Assembly: GCF_036803785.1 (NCBI RefSeq)
Contig: NZ_DAIRTR010000169.1
Location: 1 to 5,345, forward strand
Reading direction: 5' to 3'
Origin: Pelomicrobium sp036803785
GTDB lineage: Bacteria > Pseudomonadota > Gammaproteobacteria > Burkholderiales > UBA6910
DNA: 5,345 nt
Of this stretch, positions 1 to 5,345 are shown one piece after another. The notes beneath the pieces were generated by a model. The model searched no databases. It was not told the origin of the DNA and saw nothing but the letters and a program-made list of their open reading frames with translations. Made by a program: the position numbers and the translations under genes. The number at the start of each line of letters is the position of its first letter. The stretch's first letter is position 1.

Positions 1-58
1 TGCGACTCGTGACAAAAGACGCCGGTACGCAGGAGAGCGCGGCTCGCCCCGCGGCACG
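1..58. other. Short region downstream of rfaE2 without a supportable gene
   Basis: Bases following the rfaE2 stop on the minus strand. A small stem (CGCGG at 38-42 with CCGCG at 49-53) is visible but has no adjacent U-run. No start codon with a ribosome binding site for a further leftward gene can be recognised before the window ends. Confidence 0.4.
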
Positions 59-556
59 TCAGCGCCGGCGGCGGATGCGGTCGATGAGGGCGGTGGTGGA
101 GCGCTGGAAGCGAAATGGGAGGGAGACCACTTGCCCGCCCCAGCCCAGCACTTCCCGGGCCCCGACGATGCCCTCCACCGGCCAGTCGCCCCCCTTCACC
201 AGCACCTCAGGCCGCAGTCGCAGGATCAGGCCAAGGGGCGTATCCTCGTCGAACCAGGTGACCAAGTCCACGCAACCCAGGGCGGCGATTACCGCCATGC
301 GGTCTTCCAGCGGGTTGATGGGACGATCGTCCCCCTTGCCCAGGCGCCGCACCGATGCGTCCGTGTTCAAGGCGACGAGGAGGCTTGCGCCCAAGGACTT
401 GGCTTCGGCCAGGTAGGTGACATGGCCCCGATGCAGCAAGTCGAAGCACCCGTTGGTGAACACCAGCGGGCGGGGGATCGTGGCAAGCCGGGAAGAAAGC
501 TCCTCCGGTCGGCAGATCTTGGCTTCGAAGCTAGGGGAAGAAGGGGCGGCGGACAT
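59..556 (-). CDS. rfaE2: D-glycero-beta-D-manno-heptose 1-phosphate adenylyltransferase (RfaE2 / HldE C-terminal type)
   Basis: Cytoplasmic enzyme that adenylylates heptose 1-phosphate with ATP, giving ADP-glycero-manno-heptose for the LPS inner core. The 165-residue protein is a complete cytidylyltransferase-fold domain. It shows NGCFDLLHRGH at residues 35-45 with the nucleotidyl-transferase HxGH at 42-45, the stretch NTDASVRRLGKGDDRP from 64, LEDR at 83-86, VKGGDW at 120-125, and a C-terminal STTALIDRIR segment at 153-162. It matches stand-alone RfaE2 in length. There is no fused ribokinase-like domain as in bifunctional HldE, so the heptose 7-phosphate kinase must be encoded elsewhere. It is the last visible gene of the leftward operon, 26 bases after the BON-protein gene. 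The ATG start gives the usual short N-terminal extension before the catalytic core, but I see no good Shine-Dalgarno sequence. Identification is firm. Confidence 0.95.
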   Translation of the reverse strand: MSAAPSSPSFEAKICRPEELSSRLATIPRPLVFTNGCFDLLHRGHVTYLAEAKSLGASLLVALNTDASVRRLGKGDDRPINPLEDRMAVIAALGCVDLVTWFDEDTPLGLILRLRPEVLVKGGDWPVEGIVGAREVLGWGGQVVSLPFRFQRSTTALIDRIRRRR

Positions 557-582
557 GGGGGCCGCAGCGCGCGTGCGCGGAA

Positions 583-1149
583 TCAGTCCAGGTACTCGAA
601 TACCTTGACCACCTTCCGCACGCCTCCGGTCGTACGGGCGATCTCCACCGCCTTTTCCGCCTCTTTCCGGGTGACCAGGCCCATGAGATAGACCACCCCG
701 TTTTCGGTGGTGACGTTCACGTGCAGGGGATTGAACACTCCGTTGTCCACGAAGCGGGCCTTGACCTTGGAGGTAATGTAGGCATCGTTCGAGCGGGAGG
801 CGAAGGAGCTCGGGTTGGCGATGGCAATTTCGTTAGTGATCGCACGCACGTTTTCCACCCCGCGCACGAGGTTCTCGATTTCCTGGCGCAGCTCCTCCGT
901 CGGCGCTTCCCCCGTGAGCAGGACGTGGCGGTTGAAGCTAGTCACGCTGACGTGCACTCGGTTGCCGAACTTCTGGCTGATGCGGTTGGCGGCCTTGAGT
1001 TCGATGGCCTGGTCTTCGACCTGCACGCCGGTCGTGCGCCGGTCCACGGCCGAATAGGCGGCGACACCTGCGCCGGTGGCGATCACTGCCGGCGCGCAAG
1101 CCGAAACCAGGGGCAGGACAAGGGCGACGAGGATGAGATTTTTGTGCAT
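583..1149 (-). CDS. dolP: Outer-membrane lipoprotein with two BON domains (DolP/YraP family)
   Basis: Predicted lipoprotein of the DolP (YraP) family, which in E. coli sits on the inner face of the outer membrane and supports envelope integrity. The 188-residue protein starts with a short lipoprotein signal ending in the lipobox V15-S16-A17-C18. The residue after Cys is Ala, not the Asp inner-membrane retention signal, so outer-membrane sorting is expected. A hydrophobic Ala/Gly-rich linker precedes BON domain 1 (about 46-111) and BON domain 2 (about 122-187, with VTTENGVVYLMGLVTRKEAEKA from 146). E. coli DolP is 191 residues and shares this layout. A Trp in the second BON domain of E. coli DolP, implicated in phospholipid binding, appears to be Tyr124 here (NDAYITSKV). 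A GGAG at 1156-1159, inside the last codons of the upstream isomerase gene, lies six bases before the ATG. With a 3-base gap between the genes, this implies translational coupling. The dolP symbol rests on architecture and conserved gene order. Confidence 0.9.
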   Translation of the reverse strand: MHKNLILVALVLPLVSACAPAVIATGAGVAAYSAVDRRTTGVQVEDQAIELKAANRISQKFGNRVHVSVTSFNRHVLLTGEAPTEELRQEIENLVRGVENVRAITNEIAIANPSSFASRSNDAYITSKVKARFVDNGVFNPLHVNVTTENGVVYLMGLVTRKEAEKAVEIARTTGGVRKVVKVFEYLD

Positions 1150-1152
1150 TGG

Positions 1153-1743
1153 TCACTCCACTCCCAGTAAAAGACAATCGATGGCATCGCACAGGCAATG
1201 CAGCACCAGGATGTGAACTTCCTGGATACGGGCGGTGCTCTGGCTCGGAACGCAAAGGTGGATGTCGGAAGGGCGCAGAAGTTCCGCCATCTTGCCTCCG
1301 GCGCGGCCGGTGAGGGCCACCACGTCCATGTTCCGCTCGTGGGCGGCTTTGACCGCCTCGATCACGTTGGGCGAATTGCCGCTGGTGGAGATGGCGAGCA
1401 GGATGTCACCCGCCCGCCCAAGGGCGCGCACCTGCTTCGAGAACACCTCGACGAAGGCGTAATCGTTGGCGATCGAGGTGAGGGTGGAAGAATCGGTGGT
1501 GAGGGCCACTGCAGCGAGCGCCGGTCGCTCCCGTTCGAAGCGGTTGATCAGCTCCGCGGAGAAGTGCTGGGCGTCGGCCGCCGAACCGCCATTGCCGCAG
1601 GCGAGGATTTTGCCGTCCCGGGTCAGGCACTGGGCCATGCGCTCGGCGGCGGTGGCGAGGGGGGTCGCCAGCGCCTGCACGGCTTCCAGCTTGAGCCGGG
1701 CGCTCTCGGTGAAGTGGCGGTGGATGCGTTCGATCAGGTCCAT
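1153..1743 (-). CDS. gmhA: SIS-domain D-sedoheptulose 7-phosphate isomerase (GmhA-type, in the diaA locus)
   Basis: Single SIS-domain protein of 196 residues, probably a cytoplasmic tetramer like its relatives. GmhA converts sedoheptulose 7-phosphate to heptose 7-phosphate, the first step of LPS heptose synthesis; the homologue DiaA instead binds DnaA. The sugar-phosphate loop CGNGGSAADAQHF is at 49-61 and STSGNSPNVIEA at 119-130. By alignment from memory, the E. coli GmhA catalytic residues His61, Glu65, Gln172 and His180 correspond to His60, Glu64, Gln174 and His182, all present. E. coli DiaA has Ser and Asn in place of Glu64 and His182. In length, N-terminus (FTES), NRFERERPAL and CLCDAID it still resembles DiaA. 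The position between yraN and dolP is that of diaA, but rfaE2 in the same operon supports a heptose role. The start is ATG with GGTGAG (1752-1757) eight bases upstream. The family is certain; choosing GmhA over DiaA is an inference. Confidence 0.85.
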   Translation of the reverse strand: MDLIERIHRHFTESARLKLEAVQALATPLATAAERMAQCLTRDGKILACGNGGSAADAQHFSAELINRFERERPALAAVALTTDSSTLTSIANDYAFVEVFSKQVRALGRAGDILLAISTSGNSPNVIEAVKAAHERNMDVVALTGRAGGKMAELLRPSDIHLCVPSQSTARIQEVHILVLHCLCDAIDCLLLGVE

Positions 1744-1812
1744 GGGGGCTAGCTCACCGAAAACAAAGGTAATGTCGACTGCAGGCGAGACGGTGGCCTG
1801 GGAGGCGCTCCG

Positions 1813-2157
1813 TCACTCGCCGTCGAAGGCTGCTCGTATCCATTGGGGCTCTCCTTGGCCGTCCATCAGCACCGCGTCGAAGCGGCAGGCGGGCGCTTGC
1901 GGGAAGCGCGTCAAGTAATGGCGCGCCGCTCGCACGAGCTTTCCGCGCTTGCGCCGGTCGATGCTGGCTGCCGCCCCGCCGTAGCCCGGCCGGGCGCGCA
2001 TGCGCACTTCCACGAAGACGAGCTGAGTACCCTCGCGCATGACGAGATCGATCTCGCCGAAGCGGCAGCGGTAATTGCACTCCACTAGGGTGAGCCCCTG
2101 GCCCTCGAGCCAATGGGCGGCGCGGCGCTCGGCCTCCCGACCACGGTGGGGACTCAC
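1813..2157 (-). CDS. yraN: YraN family (UPF0102) nuclease-fold protein
   Basis: Small protein of 114 residues of the YraN/UPF0102 family, which has a restriction-endonuclease/Holliday-resolvase-like fold. Its cellular role is not settled. Visible motifs in order are GREAERRAAHWL (6-17), the acidic CRFGEIDLVM (31-40) and FVEVRMR (48-54), which match the family's GEID...EV metal-site pattern, then SIDRRKRGKLVRAARHYL (65-82) and CRFDAVLM (91-98). The start is taken as GTG at 2157-2155. It overlaps the lpoA stop codon as GTGA and has a strong GGAGG five bases upstream (2163-2167). The same reading frame stays open far upstream, to 3336, but that stretch is an unrelated low-complexity Arg/Pro/Gly-rich translation of lpoA, so a longer protein is rejected. 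The length agrees with the family's roughly 115-130 residues. It is followed by a 69-base gap to gmhA. Confidence 0.92.
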   Translation of the reverse strand: MSPHRGREAERRAAHWLEGQGLTLVECNYRCRFGEIDLVMREGTQLVFVEVRMRARPGYGGAAASIDRRKRGKLVRAARHYLTRFPQAPACRFDAVLMDGQGEPQWIRAAFDGE

Positions 2158-3305
2158 GGCAGCCTCCGCAGTACCCGTACCTGGCCGCCAACGAACTGGG
2201 CGGGTAGTAGCAGGCGCTCGAACTGACGTTCCTCGTTGAGCCGCAACTCGCCGCACATCCCGGGAAGGCTCAAGCTCCCCGGTGGGGGAAGGCGGGCGAT
2301 TTCCAGCGACAGCCGATAGGCGTCGATTCCCAAGGCGTAGAGCCGCTCCAGATCCACGCTGACCGGGGGATGGGGACGGGGATAGGCCATGATTCGGGGA
2401 TCCTCGGGCGTGAGCAGCCAGGGCATGTCCACGAATCGCACGCCGTTCAAGTCGAAGTTGCCTACCGGATCGTGGGGGCGGGCGTAGACCAGGGAGGTGG
2501 CAAACACCGGCATGGCCGGGTCCAGATAAGGGCGGATCAGGCGGGCTTTGTCGTGCTCCAGGGCAAGAAAGACGATGCCATCGGGAGAGGCGGCGTGGCG
2601 GCGCAGCGCGGCCCAGGCTTCGGGGCCGCCGGACAGCGGGAAGAACTCGCCCGCTACTGAGCCGCCCGCGGCGAGCCAGGCCCGCACAAAGGCCTCGTGT
2701 ACGCGGCGGGCCAGTCCCGTGTCGCCGCCGATCACGAAGGCCCTGGAGCGCTCCGGCGTAAAGGCGAGCTGGACCACTTGCCGGGCCTCGCTCTCCACAT
2801 TGAGCCCGAAGAAATAAAGCTCCCGGGGCAGAGGAACGCCGGGCGCATCGATGGTGTTGAGCGCCAGCGTGGGCACGCTCACCAGGCCGCTGGCCGCGAG
2901 CGTTCCGACCCCGTCCCGGGTGAGGGGACCCACCACCGTTGCTGCGCCGTTGCGCACCGCGTCCTCGTAGGCGGTGAGGATGCTGCCGCTGTCCGCCTGG
3001 GTAGGGTACACGCGCACGGGAAAGGCCGCCTTCTTGTCGCTTTCCGCCGCCACCAGGAAACCCAGACGCACCATTTCCGCTGCCGGGGCGAAGTCGGCGG
3101 ACTTGAGGGGCAGCAGCAGTGCCACATGGGCGGCCGTGCCCCAAACGCCTGCTTGACCGCTGCCGTCGGTGCCCGCCTCGGCCTGTAGGAGGGGGGTGTT
3201 CCGGGACGACGTGTCCCCAAAGGGGTGCTGTTCGTTGGCGGGGGCCGCGGGGTTGCCGTATAGTCCGAGGACGAGCGCAGCAAGGAGCAGGAACAGACGT
3301 TGCAT
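2154..3305 (-). CDS. lpoA: LppC/LpoA-family periplasmic protein (penicillin-binding protein activator-like)
   Basis: Exported protein of 383 residues corresponding to the C-terminal, periplasmic-binding-protein-like domain of LpoA (LppC family). In E. coli, LpoA activates the peptidoglycan synthase PBP1A. Residues 1-23 form a signal peptide: short basic start, hydrophobic LFLLLAALVLGLYG, and an A21-P22-A23 cleavage site before N24. The binding-protein domain begins at HVALLLPLKS (60-69) and continues through VVGPLTRDGV (124-133), VPTLALNT (144-151), FVIGGDTGLARRV (190-202) and VFATSLVY (267-274). It ends in the typical GMCGELRLNEERQFERLLLPAQF tail from 349. The TPR-like N-terminal domain of E. 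coli LpoA is absent. There is no lipobox Cys; the only Cys is 351. No alternative upstream start exists before the in-frame stop at 3336-3338. The gene order relative to rsmI and yraN matches E. coli. The family is sure; PBP1A activation is not shown by the sequence. Confidence 0.88.
   Translation of the reverse strand: MQRLFLLLAALVLGLYGNPAAPANEQHPFGDTSSRNTPLLQAEAGTDGSGQAGVWGTAAHVALLLPLKSADFAPAAEMVRLGFLVAAESDKKAAFPVRVYPTQADSGSILTAYEDAVRNGAATVVGPLTRDGVGTLAASGLVSVPTLALNTIDAPGVPLPRELYFFGLNVESEARQVVQLAFTPERSRAFVIGGDTGLARRVHEAFVRAWLAAGGSVAGEFFPLSGGPEAWAALRRHAASPDGIVFLALEHDKARLIRPYLDPAMPVFATSLVYARPHDPVGNFDLNGVRFVDMPWLLTPEDPRIMAYPRPHPPVSVDLERLYALGIDAYRLSLEIARLPPPGSLSLPGMCGELRLNEERQFERLLLPAQFVGGQVRVLRRLP
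2163..2167 (-). promoter_or_regulatory. Ribosome binding site of yraN
   Basis: GGAGG on the minus strand, five bases before the GTG that overlaps the lpoA stop codon. It lies inside the last lpoA codons. It decides the yraN start against the much longer open frame upstream. Confidence 0.75.
3235..3264 (+). promoter_or_regulatory. Putative sigma70-type promoter for rsmI, inside lpoA
   Basis: TTGGCG (3235-3240) and TATAGT (3259-3264) are separated by 18 bases. They match the -35 and -10 consensus at four and five of six positions. Transcription would start near 3271, about 30 bases before the TTG start and just ahead of AAGGAG (3282). The element lies entirely within the 5' coding part of lpoA on the opposite strand. 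Assigned by eye only. Confidence 0.45.
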
Positions 3306-4175
3306 TCGAAGGACGCCGGGCCCGCGAAAGGCACATTATATGTGGTGGCCACCCCCGTGGGAAATCTCCGCGACCTGAGCTTTCGGGCGCTCGACGTGTT
3401 GACCGCGGTGGAGAAGGTGGCCGCCGAAGACACGCGGGTGACCGCTCGGCTGCTCGCCCATTACGGCCTGTCGAAGCACCTGCTCCCGCTTCACGAGCAC
3501 AACGAGCGGCGGGTCACGCACACGGTCTTGCGCCTACTCGAGGCCGGCCAGTCGGTGGCCCTGGTGAGCGACGCGGGAACGCCCGCCGTGAGCGATCCGG
3601 GCGCACACCTGGTGGCGCAAGCGCGCCGCAGGGGTTATCCGGTGGTTCCCGTGCCGGGCGCGAACGCCGCCCTATGCGCCCTTTCCGCCGCCGGCCTCCC
3701 CGATGGGCCCTTCCTCTTGTACGGATTTCTTCCCGCTCGGCCCAAGGCGCGCTACGAAGCCCTCGCCGCCCTGGCGGCGCTTCCTTTTGCCATCGTGTTT
3801 TACGAGGCGCCCCACCGCATCGTGGCGAGCCTACGGGCGATCGGGGAGGTCCTGGGCCAGGCGCGCCCCATCACGTTGGCCAAGGAGCTCACCAAAGTCC
3901 ATGAAACGTTTTGCGAAGGCAGCGCAGAAGAGCTTGCGGCGTGGCTTGAGGCCGATTCCTCCCGCTTGCGGGGGGAGTTCGTCCTCATCGTCCACGGGCG
4001 CCCACCCCAAGCGCAGCCCTCTATCCCCCTGGATGCTGCGCGCCTCCTGGCGGCGCTCGTGGAGGAGCTGCCTTTGAGCCGGGCGGCCGCAGTGGTGGCC
4101 AAATTGACAGGGGGCGACCGGCAGAGCCTGTACGCCCAGGCAAGAGCCATGAAGCGGCGGGGGGAAGAAGGGTAG
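3300..4175 (+). CDS. rsmI: 16S rRNA (cytidine1402-2'-O)-methyltransferase RsmI
   Basis: SAM-dependent enzyme that 2'-O-methylates C1402 in the decoding centre of 16S rRNA. The 291-residue protein has the tetrapyrrole-methylase fold: TLYVVATPVGNLRDLS (12-27), AAEDTRVTARLL (41-52), LHEHNE (64-69), LVSDAGTPAVSDPG (88-101), VPGANAALCALSAAGLP (118-134), GFLPARPKAR (142-151), FYEAPHRI (167-174) and KELTKVHET (195-203). A C-terminal helical domain (LPLSRAAAVVAKLTGG) starts at about 257. It aligns end to end with E. coli RsmI (YraL) from memory. The start is TTG. An in-frame stop at 3261 and the lack of any ATG or GTG between leave it as the first option, and the next GTG (3342) would cut into the first beta strand. 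AAGGAG (3282-3287) and AGGA (3289-3292) lie upstream. The stop is TAG, whereas the other genes here use TGA. It is divergent from lpoA, as in E. coli. Confidence 0.95.
   Translation: MHSKDAGPAKGTLYVVATPVGNLRDLSFRALDVLTAVEKVAAEDTRVTARLLAHYGLSKHLLPLHEHNERRVTHTVLRLLEAGQSVALVSDAGTPAVSDPGAHLVAQARRRGYPVVPVPGANAALCALSAAGLPDGPFLLYGFLPARPKARYEALAALAALPFAIVFYEAPHRIVASLRAIGEVLGQARPITLAKELTKVHETFCEGSAEELAAWLEADSSRLRGEFVLIVHGRPPQAQPSIPLDAARLLAALVEELPLSRAAAVVAKLTGGDRQSLYAQARAMKRRGEEG
3335..3363 (-). promoter_or_regulatory. Putative sigma70-type promoter for the lpoA-yraN-gmhA-dolP-rfaE2 operon, inside rsmI
   Basis: Read on the minus strand, TTCCCA (3363-3358) lies 17 bases before a perfect TATAAT (3340-3335). 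The expected start is near 3328, about 23 bases before the lpoA ATG. The element overlaps codons 12-22 of rsmI, which encode a conserved strand. The in-frame stop upstream of lpoA is formed by the -10 box itself. No good Shine-Dalgarno is visible before the lpoA ATG. Confidence 0.5.
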
Positions 4176-4207
4176 TGGCAAGCGGCTGGTGGCCGGCCCT
4201 CGATCCC

Positions 4208-4230
4208 ACGCCGTAGTATAATGACGGCGT
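4208..4230. repeat. Perfect 7-bp inverted repeat centred on the pyrC -10 box (operator-like)
   Basis: ACGCCGT at 4208-4214 and its exact reverse complement ACGGCGT at 4224-4230 flank a 9-base centre that contains the TATAAT. The placement suggests a dimeric regulator site that would block RNA polymerase. In RNA reading through from rsmI it could also fold as a 7-bp hairpin with a 9-base loop, but no U-run follows. Which role it has, if either, is not shown. Confidence 0.4.
4217..4222 (+). promoter_or_regulatory. Putative -10 box of pyrC
   Basis: Perfect TATAAT in an otherwise GC-rich 74-base gap between rsmI and pyrC. Transcription would begin around 4229-4231, leaving a leader of only about 20 bases before the GTG. 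No good -35 match exists at 16-18 bases spacing; the TTGACA at 4104-4109 inside rsmI is far too distant. The promoter may therefore need an activator or be weak. Confidence 0.5.
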
Positions 4231-4249
4231 CCTGCCCTTCGAGCGGCCC

Positions 4250-5284
4250 GTGGATCGCCTGACCCTCACCCGCCCCGACGACTGGCACTTGCATTTGCGC
4301 GATGGGCCGGTGCTCGTGGCGGTGCTACCCCACACCGTGCGCCGCTTCGCCCGCGCCATCGTGATGCCCAACCTGCAGCCCCCGGTCACCACGGCGGCCC
4401 AAGCGATTGCCTATCGGGCGCGGATCCTAGCGGCCTGCCCCCCGGGGGTCGATTTCACCCCCCTCATGACCCTCTACCTCACTGAGGCCACTCGCGCCTC
4501 GGACATCCGGGAGGCCCGGGAAAGCGGCGTGGTCTACGCGGTGAAGCTCTATCCCGCCGGCGCCACCACCCACTCGGAAGCGGGGGTGAGGGACGTGCGC
4601 CGCTGCGAGGAGGCCCTGGAGGAAATGGCTCGCCTGGGCATGCCGTTGCTGGTGCACGGGGAAGTCACAGATCCGGCGGTGGACGTGTTTGACCGGGAAG
4701 CGGTTTTTATCGATCGGGTACTCGCGCCCCTGGTGGAACGCCATCCCCGGCTTAAGGTGGTGTTGGAGCACATCACCACGGAGGAGGCGGTGCGCTTCGT
4801 GCGCGAGGCCCCTCCCCGGGTGGCCGCCACCATCACGGCCCACCACTTACTCTTGAATCGCAACCGGCTGTTCGAAGGGGGCCTGAGGCCCCACCACTAT
4901 TGCTTGCCAGTGTTGAAGCGAGAACGTCACCGGCAGGCGCTCATCGCCGCCGCCACGAGCGGGGAGCCCAAGTTCTTTCTCGGCACCGACAGCGCTCCCC
5001 ATTCCCGCCGAGCCAAGGAAGCCGCCTGCGGCTGCGCTGGGATCTACACGGCCCACGCCGCCCTGGAGCTTTACGCGGAAGTGTTCGAGGCAGCAGGGGC
5101 GCTGGAGAAGCTGGAGGCCTTCGCCAGTTTCCACGGCAGCGCCTTCTACGGGCTGGCCAGAAACCGCGGCACCCTCACTTTGCGCCGGGAGCCCTGGACG
5201 GTGCCCGAAGCTTACCCCTTGGATGACGACGTCCTCATCCCCTTGCGGGCCGGCGAGCGGATCGGCTGGCGTATCGCCGATTGA
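4250..5284 (+). CDS. pyrC: Dihydroorotase, class II (PyrC)
   Basis: Zinc amidohydrolase that cyclises carbamoyl-aspartate to dihydroorotate, the third step of de novo pyrimidine synthesis. The 344-residue protein matches the E. coli PyrC length class. Metal and catalytic residues are all visible: His13 and His15 in DWHLHLRD, Asn41 in MPNLQPPVTT, the lysine to be carbamylated (Lys99 in AVKLYPA), His136 in LVHGEVT, His174 in LEHITT, and Asp247 in FLGTDSAPH. The flexible active-site loop Thr pair is at 106-107 (ATTHSEAG). The conserved CGCAG is at 260-264, and RPHHYCLPVLKR at 213-224. The start is GTG. An upstream in-frame stop (TAG at 4214-4216) and the absence of another ATG/GTG/TTG support it, although no clear Shine-Dalgarno precedes it. 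It lies 74 bases after rsmI with its own putative promoter, so it may be expressed independently. Confidence 0.96.
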   Translation: MDRLTLTRPDDWHLHLRDGPVLVAVLPHTVRRFARAIVMPNLQPPVTTAAQAIAYRARILAACPPGVDFTPLMTLYLTEATRASDIREARESGVVYAVKLYPAGATTHSEAGVRDVRRCEEALEEMARLGMPLLVHGEVTDPAVDVFDREAVFIDRVLAPLVERHPRLKVVLEHITTEEAVRFVREAPPRVAATITAHHLLLNRNRLFEGGLRPHHYCLPVLKRERHRQALIAAATSGEPKFFLGTDSAPHSRRAKEAACGCAGIYTAHAALELYAEVFEAAGALEKLEAFASFHGSAFYGLARNRGTLTLRREPWTVPEAYPLDDDVLIPLRAGERIGWRIAD

Positions 5285-5289
5285 GCCGG

Positions 5290-5319
5290 CGTCGGGCCCG
5301 CCGTTCGGCGGACCCGACG
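5290..5319 (+). terminator. GC-rich hairpin after pyrC, possible transcription terminator
   Basis: Starting five bases after the pyrC stop, CGTCGGG (5290-5296) pairs with CCCGACG (5313-5319). After one C/A mismatch, CCGCC (5298-5302) pairs with GGCGG (5307-5311) around a GTTC loop, so the stem is 12 pairs. Position and strength suggest transcript ending or 3'-end protection. No U-tract follows (the next bases are TACCCGAATTA), so it is not a canonical intrinsic terminator. Confidence 0.5.
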
Positions 5320-5345
5320 TACCCGAATTATGGGAAGGCAGGGAA

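Noticed and set aside
38..53. Small stem downstream of rfaE2 as operon terminator.
   Set aside because: Only five base pairs, with no adjacent U-run on the minus strand.
131..691. 186-codon plus-strand open frame across rfaE2 and the end of dolP.
   Set aside because: It spans two well-supported genes on the other strand and shows no protein-family motifs.
1198..1752. 184-codon open frame on the plus strand, antisense to gmhA.
   Set aside because: High GC produces long antisense frames. The translation has no recognisable domain and the opposite strand encodes a clear SIS protein.
1744..1812. Separate promoter for gmhA in the 69-base gap after yraN.
   Set aside because: A TCGACA-like -35 can be read on the minus strand, but no acceptable -10 box lies at proper spacing.
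2158..3336. The yraN reading frame remains open for 393 codons upstream of its GTG, through all of lpoA, suggesting a 507-residue fusion protein.
   Set aside because: The upstream translation is an Arg/Pro/Gly-rich shadow with no family features, while lpoA in the other frame is a recognisable family protein. The GGAGG plus GTGA overlap marks the real start.
3119..3904. 261-codon plus-strand open frame across the lpoA start and rsmI.
   Set aside because: Arg/Gly/Pro-rich composition typical of an off-frame reading. rsmI motifs lie in the frame starting at 3300.
5326..5345. ATG near the right end as the start of another gene.
   Set aside because: Too few bases remain to judge a reading frame, and there is no clear ribosome binding site.

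Overview
The window is GC-rich (about two-thirds G+C by eye), densely coding, and looks like a chromosomal segment of a betaproteobacterium. This lineage call is an inference from three things: protein similarity recalled from memory, the stand-alone heptose-phosphate adenylyltransferase, and the gene order. I see no insertion sequence, phage gene, CRISPR array, tRNA or rRNA. Six protein genes are clear at their expected lengths, plus one smaller one (yraN) whose start is fixed by its overlap with its neighbour.

Layout. A leftward (minus strand) operon runs from 3305 down to 59: lpoA/lppC-like periplasmic protein, yraN, an SIS-domain sugar-phosphate isomerase (gmhA/diaA type), a dual-BON lipoprotein (dolP/yraP type), and rfaE2. 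Its first four genes keep the order of the E. coli lpoA-yraN-diaA-dolP cluster, and rsmI lies divergently upstream just as in E. coli. The right half is rightward: rsmI (3300-4175), then pyrC (4250-5284) behind its own putative promoter. A GC-rich hairpin follows pyrC. Bases 1-58 hold no supportable gene.

How the genes work together. The leftward operon is about the cell envelope. The LpoA-like protein and the DolP-like lipoprotein belong to periplasm/outer-membrane maintenance. The isomerase and RfaE2 would be the first and last sugar-modifying steps of ADP-heptose synthesis for the LPS inner core. The SIS protein sits in the diaA position, but it has the residues used by the heptose isomerase GmhA and lacks the substitutions of E. 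coli DiaA, so a heptose role is favoured. RsmI (16S rRNA 2'-O-methylation) and PyrC (pyrimidine synthesis) are housekeeping enzymes.

Most notable structure. The lpoA and rsmI start codons overlap on opposite strands within six bases (3300-3305). Each gene's best promoter lies inside the other's coding sequence, so the two transcripts would share complementary 5' ends. A perfect 7-bp inverted repeat is centred on the pyrC -10 box and looks like an operator. I found no convincing wholly new system; these are unusual arrangements of known families.
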